Source of the DNA: Halorarius halobius
Lineage (GTDB): Archaea > Halobacteriota > Halobacteria > Halobacteriales > Haloarculaceae
Length of the DNA: 64,000 nucleotides
Assembly (NCBI RefSeq): GCF_024298865.1
Contig: NZ_CP101161.1
Coordinates: 889,227-953,226 of the forward strand
Direction: 5' to 3'
Part shown: positions 60,188 to 64,000 of the stretch, piece by piece
Numbering within the stretch: position 1 is the stretch's first letter
Layout of the letters: every line of letters begins with the position of its first letter
Translations under genes and position numbers: made by a program
Notes under the pieces: model-generated
Seen by the model: the letters and a program-made list of their open reading frames with translations, nothing else
Told to the model about the DNA's origin: nothing
The model's database searches: none

Positions 60188-61327
60188 ATGTCGACACCGG
60201 ACGACCCGGAGCTACAGCGTGGACTGGAGGACGTGCTCGTCGCGGAGACGCGGCTGAGCGACATCGACGGCGAGGCCGGCGACCTGACGATCGGCGGCTT
60301 CCCCGTCGCGGAACTGGCGGCCGACGCCACCGTCGAGGAGAGCGTCTTCCTGCTGTGGAACGACCGCCTGCCGACCGCGGGGGAACTCGATTCGTTCCGC
60401 GCCGACCTCGCGGGCCGGCGCGCCGTCGACGAGGCGGTCCACGCGGTACTCGAACGTGCCGCCGACGCCGACCGGGGAGCGATGGACGCGCTCCGGATGG
60501 GGGCGGCGACGGCCGACCTCGCGGGCGACGCCGACGCCGAGACCGCCGCCCGACGTCTCGTCGCCTGCTTCCCGACGGTCGTCGCGGCCTACTGGCGCTA
60601 CCGGCAGGGCGAGGACCCGGTCGCACCCCGCGAGGACCTCGGCCACGCGGCGAACTACCTCTACATGCTGACCGGCGAGGAGCCCGACGACGCCGCGGTC
60701 CGCGGGCTGGAGACGTACCTGAACACCGTGATCGACCACGGGCTGAACGCCTCCACGTTCGCGGCCCGCGTCGTCGCCTCCACCGAGTCGGACGTGGTGT
60801 CGGCGGTGACGGCGGCCGTCGGCGCGCTGAAGGGGCCGCTCCACGGCGGTGCGCCCGGCCCCGTGCTCGAGATGCTCCAGGACGTCCACGAGCACGGCGA
60901 CCCCGAGGGGTACGTCCGCGAGACGCTCGAGGCGGGCGACCGGCTGATGGGCTTCGGCCATCGCGTCTACCGGGTGCGCGACCCCCGTGCGGCGGTGCTG
61001 TCGGCCGCTGCCGAGCGGTTCTACGAGGCGGGCGGCGACGGCGACTTCTTCGAGACGGTCACCGAGTTCGAGGACGTGGCCGTCGACGTCCTCGCGGAGC
61101 ACAAGCCCGACCGGCGGCTCGACACGAACGTCGAGTTCTACACCGCCGCCCTGTTGCACGGCATCGGCGTCCCCCGCGAACTGTTCACCGCGACGTTCGG
61201 CGTCGCCCGGGTCGGCGGCTGGACCGCCCACTGTCTCGAGCAGTTCGCGGACAACCGCCTCGTCCGGCCGCGGGCCCGCTACGTCGGCGCCCACGACCGG
61301 ACGTGGACGCCCGTCGACGAACGGTGA
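60188..61327 (+). CDS. citZ: Citrate synthase
   Basis: A 379-residue enzyme, the size of haloarchaeal citrate synthases, condensing oxaloacetate and acetyl-CoA. His184 in IDHGLNAST, His219 in LKGPLHGGAPG and His258 in GFGHRVYR are the expected active-site histidines. The catalytic aspartate position appears to be Glu316 (TNVEFYTAALLHGIG), where bacterial enzymes read NVDFYSG. C-terminal GGWTAHCLEQ. Convergent with the kinase-like gene, with no gap. Confidence 0.93.
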   Translation: MSTPDDPELQRGLEDVLVAETRLSDIDGEAGDLTIGGFPVAELAADATVEESVFLLWNDRLPTAGELDSFRADLAGRRAVDEAVHAVLERAADADRGAMDALRMGAATADLAGDADAETAARRLVACFPTVVAAYWRYRQGEDPVAPREDLGHAANYLYMLTGEEPDDAAVRGLETYLNTVIDHGLNASTFAARVVASTESDVVSAVTAAVGALKGPLHGGAPGPVLEMLQDVHEHGDPEGYVRETLEAGDRLMGFGHRVYRVRDPRAAVLSAAAERFYEAGGDGDFFETVTEFEDVAVDVLAEHKPDRRLDTNVEFYTAALLHGIGVPRELFTATFGVARVGGWTAHCLEQFADNRLVRPRARYVGAHDRTWTPVDER

Positions 61328-61957
61328 TTAGACGTCGACGTCGTCGGTGGGGAACGCCCCCTCGTCGGCCTCGGGGTCGTACCGCTCGATAGCTGTCAAC
61401 AGCAGGTCCATCGTCGCGTCGATGCTCCACCGCGCCGTGTTGACCGAGAGGTCGTAGAAGGAGGTGTCGGTGACGTCGATGCCGTAGTAGCTCTCGTAGC
61501 GGCCCGCCTCCGACACCTCGCGGACCCGCATCTCCGCGCCCATCTCCGGGCGGTCGGCGGTGCGTGCGACGCGGGTCTCCTCGGGCGCGTCGAGCCAGAT
61601 TCGAAGGTCCGCGCGGTTGCCGGCCAGCCAGCCGGCCAGCCGCGACTCGAGGACGAACGCCTTGTTGGCGGTGCCCCACCGCTCGGCGATGGTGCGGAGC
61701 CGCTGGTCGAGCGCGCGGTCTATCTCGTCGGAGGCGTCGGCTTTCGCGATGAGTTCCGTCAGCGACATCCCCCGCTCCTCGGCGAGTTCGCGGAATATCT
61801 CGCCGCCGCTGACGTAGCCGCAGTCCAGCGCCGACGCCAGTCGCTCGGAGACGGTCGTCGCACCGCATCCGGGCGGCCCCGAGACGGTGATGAAGAGGTT
61901 GCTGTCCACGCGTCGGTCGCCGGCCGGCGTCTCTCGGTCCGGGTCCGTCCCAGCCAT
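61328..61957 (-). CDS. Cytidylate-kinase-like protein lacking the P-loop lysine
   Basis: A 209-residue protein with strong similarity to archaeal cytidylate kinase: VSGGEIFRELAEERG, LESRLAGWLAG and YDLSVNTARW. The phosphate-binding loop reads SGPPGCGATT, so the lysine of GxxGxGK(S/T) is Ala33. Catalysis may be impaired, or ATP use may differ. A TATA-like element 26-31 nt upstream supports the ATG at 61957; a GTG at 61909 would give a shorter protein close to the family N-terminus. It may be a second paralogue with a regulatory role. Confidence 0.78.
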   Translation of the reverse strand: MAGTDPDRETPAGDRRVDSNLFITVSGPPGCGATTVSERLASALDCGYVSGGEIFRELAEERGMSLTELIAKADASDEIDRALDQRLRTIAERWGTANKAFVLESRLAGWLAGNRADLRIWLDAPEETRVARTADRPEMGAEMRVREVSEAGRYESYYGIDVTDTSFYDLSVNTARWSIDATMDLLLTAIERYDPEADEGAFPTDDVDV

Positions 61958-61982
61958 CGTCGGCGACTCGCCCGTCCGGGGC

Positions 61983-61988
61983 ATATAG
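61983..61988 (-). promoter_or_regulatory. TATA-like box of the kinase-like gene
   Basis: CTATAT on the minus strand, 26-31 nt before the ATG at 61957. It fits a leaderless start there. Confidence 0.5.
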
Positions 61989-62160
61989 CCACCGGACGCG
62001 GCCGCTCGCCCGCAGGAACGGTCAACTGCACCCCGCCGGAACGTACGGCCGATGGCCGACGACGACCGGGACGAGCCCATCGAGTACGTCCCGCCCGAGT
62101 GAGCCACCACCCCCTGCGTGGCGACCAAGAGCTATCACCCGCCACCCCGAACGGGGAGGC

Positions 62161-63054
62161 ATGTCGACGTTCCAGGTCACCGACGGGGTCTACGGCATCG
62201 ACATCGGCATGTTCGACGCGGGCGTCGCGTCCGTCTACCTGTTCGACGACGAGGAGCCGACGCTCGTGGACGCGGGCACCGCCGCGAGCGCCGAGACCAT
62301 CATGGACGGGTTGGCCGACTGCGGCGTCGAACCGGCGGCGCTGGAGCATCTCGTGTTGTCGCATATCCACGTCGACCACAGCGGTGCCGCGAGCGCACTC
62401 GTCGACGCGGCACCGAACCTCGACGTCTACATCCACGAGTCGACGGCCCCCCACCTGGTCGACCCGGAGGGCCTCATCGAGAGCAGTAGACGGGCGATGG
62501 GCGACCACTTCGCGTCGATGGGCGAGCAGGGAGCGGTCCCCGAGGCGAACGTCGTCGGGGTAGGCGACGACGGGACGACGGTCGACATCGGGGCGAACAG
62601 CCTCGAACTGCTCTACGCGCCGGGTCACTCGCCCGACCACTTCGCGGTCTGGAACCCCGAGCGGGAGCTTCTGTTCGCCGCCGAGTGTCTCGGCATCTAT
62701 CTCGCACGCGCCGACCGGTGGCTCCCGCCGGCGACGCTCCCGAACTTCGACGTCGAGATGATAGCCGACGCAATCGACCGACTCCGCGCCCTCGACCCCG
62801 AACGAATCGTGTTCCCGCATTTCGGCGAGTGGCCGGGGGAGCCGGCCGCGGCGTTCGAGCGGGCCGAGCGCGAACTCCACCGGTTCGACGACCGGATTCT
62901 CGAACTCCACGACGCGTCTGAGTCGCGTGCCGAGACGAAACGCGCCGTCGCCGCGGAACTCGTCGACGCCGCACCGCCGTACAGCGAGCGCGTGGAGTCG
63001 TTCTACGCGAGCCTCATCACCGACGGCTTCCTCAAACACCACGGCATCGAGTGA
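62161..63054 (+). CDS. Metallo-beta-lactamase-fold hydrolase
   Basis: A 297-residue MBL-fold protein. The metal-binding motif is SHIHVDHSG near residue 69-77, the second site is APGHSPDHF near 157, and a C-terminal His lies in FPHFGEW. Glyoxalase II-like and other hydrolases share this layout; a C-terminal helical domain of about 80 residues is present, as in the group with thioester or polyketide substrates. Substrate not predictable. About 50 nt separate it from the tiny open stretch at 62052. Confidence 0.88.
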   Translation: MSTFQVTDGVYGIDIGMFDAGVASVYLFDDEEPTLVDAGTAASAETIMDGLADCGVEPAALEHLVLSHIHVDHSGAASALVDAAPNLDVYIHESTAPHLVDPEGLIESSRRAMGDHFASMGEQGAVPEANVVGVGDDGTTVDIGANSLELLYAPGHSPDHFAVWNPERELLFAAECLGIYLARADRWLPPATLPNFDVEMIADAIDRLRALDPERIVFPHFGEWPGEPAAAFERAERELHRFDDRILELHDASESRAETKRAVAAELVDAAPPYSERVESFYASLITDGFLKHHGIE

Positions 63055-63063
63055 CCGCGGCGG

Positions 63064-64000
63064 CTACCGCGCCAGCCAGTCGAGGACGGCCGCCTCGTTC
63101 TCGACGACCGCGCCGACGTGGCCCTGGTCCGCGTAGAAGTGGCCGTCGGCGGTCGGCACGGCGTCGAGCAGATACCGCCCCATCGCCGCCGGGACGATGC
63201 GGTCGGCCCGCCCGTACCAGAGGCCGACCGGAACGTCGATGCCGCCGAGGTCGACACCCCAGTCGCCCGCGTACAACTGGAGGTCACGGACGAACGCCGC
63301 CGGCCCGTGGGGTTCGACGGCCGCGGGGACCGACGCCACCAGCAGTTCGCCGACCGGCCCCCGCCACAGCGACTCGTCCGCGGGCGCGGCGGCGGCGACG
63401 CGCCGCTCGATGGTCCGCTCGGGCGCGTACCGCGCTGACAGCGCCTCGCCCCGCAGGAACGCGCCGACCAGCCGGGGAGCGTACCGTGCGCCGCCGAACA
63501 GGAGCCGGTCCGTACGGCCGACGGCCGCCATCGGGCCGACGCCACAGCAGACGGCAACGCGCGGGAACCGGTCGGGCGCGACGGCACCCGCCGCCAGCGC
63601 GTACGGCCCGCCCCCTGAGATGCCGACGACGGGCGCCGCGTCGACGCCCAGCGCGTCGAACAGCGCCGTCACGTCGGTCGGCCAGTCGATCAGCGTCCGG
63701 TCCGGGTCGGGGTCGGACGCGCCCACGCCCGGACGTTCGGGGGCGACGAGGCGAACCCCTCGTTCGCGGGCCGTCGCCGCGAGCACGGCGGCGCCGAGGC
63801 GCCCGCTCGGCACGCCGTGGAACGCGACCACCGGGTCGCCGTCGGGGTCGCCCACCTCGGCGTACCCCAGTCGGCGGCCGTCCGGTAGGCCAATCGTCAG
63901 CGGGGTCTCGTACAGGTCGCGGGCGACCGCAAGCAGGTCGTCGGACGGGTCGTCGAGGAACGGGGGCGGCCCCCCGAAGGCGAGACGTCGGACGCTACCG
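63064..64000 (-). CDS. Alpha/beta hydrolase (5' partial)
   Basis: The reading frame is open to the right edge of the window, so the N-terminus and start codon lie beyond it; 311 residues are visible. The oxyanion region is VVAFHGVPSGR, the nucleophile motif GISGGG follows, and the C-terminus has the usual catalytic His near DQGHVGAVVEN. An internal GTG at 63855 could be mistaken for the start, but in-frame coding continues upstream (LYETPLTIGLPDGRRLGYAEVG), typical of the pre-core segment of such hydrolases. Substrate unknown. Confidence 0.82.
   Translation of the reverse strand, partial: GSVRRLAFGGPPPFLDDPSDDLLAVARDLYETPLTIGLPDGRRLGYAEVGDPDGDPVVAFHGVPSGRLGAAVLAATARERGVRLVAPERPGVGASDPDPDRTLIDWPTDVTALFDALGVDAAPVVGISGGGPYALAAGAVAPDRFPRVAVCCGVGPMAAVGRTDRLLFGGARYAPRLVGAFLRGEALSARYAPERTIERRVAAAAPADESLWRGPVGELLVASVPAAVEPHGPAAFVRDLQLYAGDWGVDLGGIDVPVGLWYGRADRIVPAAMGRYLLDAVPTADGHFYADQGHVGAVVENEAAVLDWLAR

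Noticed and set aside
62052-62102. 16-codon frame MADDDRDEPIEYVPPE before the MBL-fold gene
   Set aside because: Composition looks haloarchaeal, but it is too short, has no convincing TATA element, and cannot be told from chance. Peptide data would be needed.
1-64000. CRISPR arrays, tRNA or rRNA genes, insertion sequences, proviral genes
   Set aside because: I looked for regularly spaced repeats, cloverleaf T-arm signatures, terminal inverted repeats and transposase or integrase motifs and saw none. A tool such as tRNAscan would be decisive for tRNA.

Overview
The window is chromosomal DNA of a haloarchaeon (class Halobacteria). Evidence: GC is very high with a strong third-position bias. 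The proteins are acidic (Asp/Glu-rich). The information-processing genes are archaeal: RadA, Hel308, Hef, the KEOPS subunit Cgi121, NMD3, Taw2, an archaeal-type release factor paralogue and class II glycyl-tRNA synthetase. Secreted proteins carry twin-arginine plus lipobox leaders. Many genes have a TATA-like element about 25-30 nt before the start codon, as expected for leaderless haloarchaeal mRNAs. I cannot name the genus. I saw no rRNA, tRNA, CRISPR array, insertion sequence, phage or integration site. The region looks like stable core chromosome, densely packed with many 1-8 nt gene overlaps.

Layout. 1-9.1 kb: a truncated PH-like membrane protein, a small orphan, an ABC-2 exporter pair, RadA, the stress protein PspAB, two lipoproteins (one a PQQ-type propeller), an HtpX-like protease and a gamma-glutamyltransferase. 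9.1-19.8 kb: the overlapping NMD3-Taw2 pair, an amidohydrolase, a mini zinc finger, malate dehydrogenase, a three-cysteine ferredoxin, the overlapping Hel308-Cgi121 pair, an old-yellow-enzyme-type oxidoreductase, then a MaoC/PhaJ-like hydratase divergent from a PhaR-like AbrB protein, which suggests polyhydroxyalkanoate metabolism. 19.7-27.9 kb: a small conserved protein and a complete peptide/nickel-type ABC importer (binding protein, two permeases, two ATPases) with a trailing membrane protein. 28-38 kb: a repetitive secreted protein, a CBS protein overlapping glyS, a dolichol-kinase-like protein, a cation/proton antiporter with its regulator, an SSSCA1 zinc-ribbon protein and Hef. 38-47.6 kb: a 1013-aa surface protein made of 110-aa repeats facing an RND/MMPL exporter, a phasin-like coiled-coil protein, and a DUF445-DUF4393 pair.

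47.6-53.7 kb is an iron (siderophore or haem) uptake island: one FecCD-type permease, one ATPase, two paralogous binding proteins, an FAD oxidoreductase and two orphan proteins. Three of its promoters carry palindromes of the form TTAGG-n4-CCTAA, which resemble DtxR/IdeR-family iron boxes. It looks like a compact, iron-repressed regulon and is the best-supported regulatory story in the window.

53.7-64 kb: an SDR dehydrogenase, a GCS2-type glutamate-cysteine ligase, small membrane proteins, two alpha/beta hydrolases (the last cut by the window end), a GGQ-bearing release factor paralogue that lacks NIKS, citrate synthase, a cytidylate-kinase-like protein whose P-loop lysine is replaced by alanine, and a metallo-beta-lactamase-fold hydrolase.

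The observations most worth following are the iron-box regulon with its unassigned reductase and orphans, the release factor paralogue, the lysine-less kinase paralogue, the DUF445-DUF4393 membrane pair and the beta-rich insertion in the importer ATPase.
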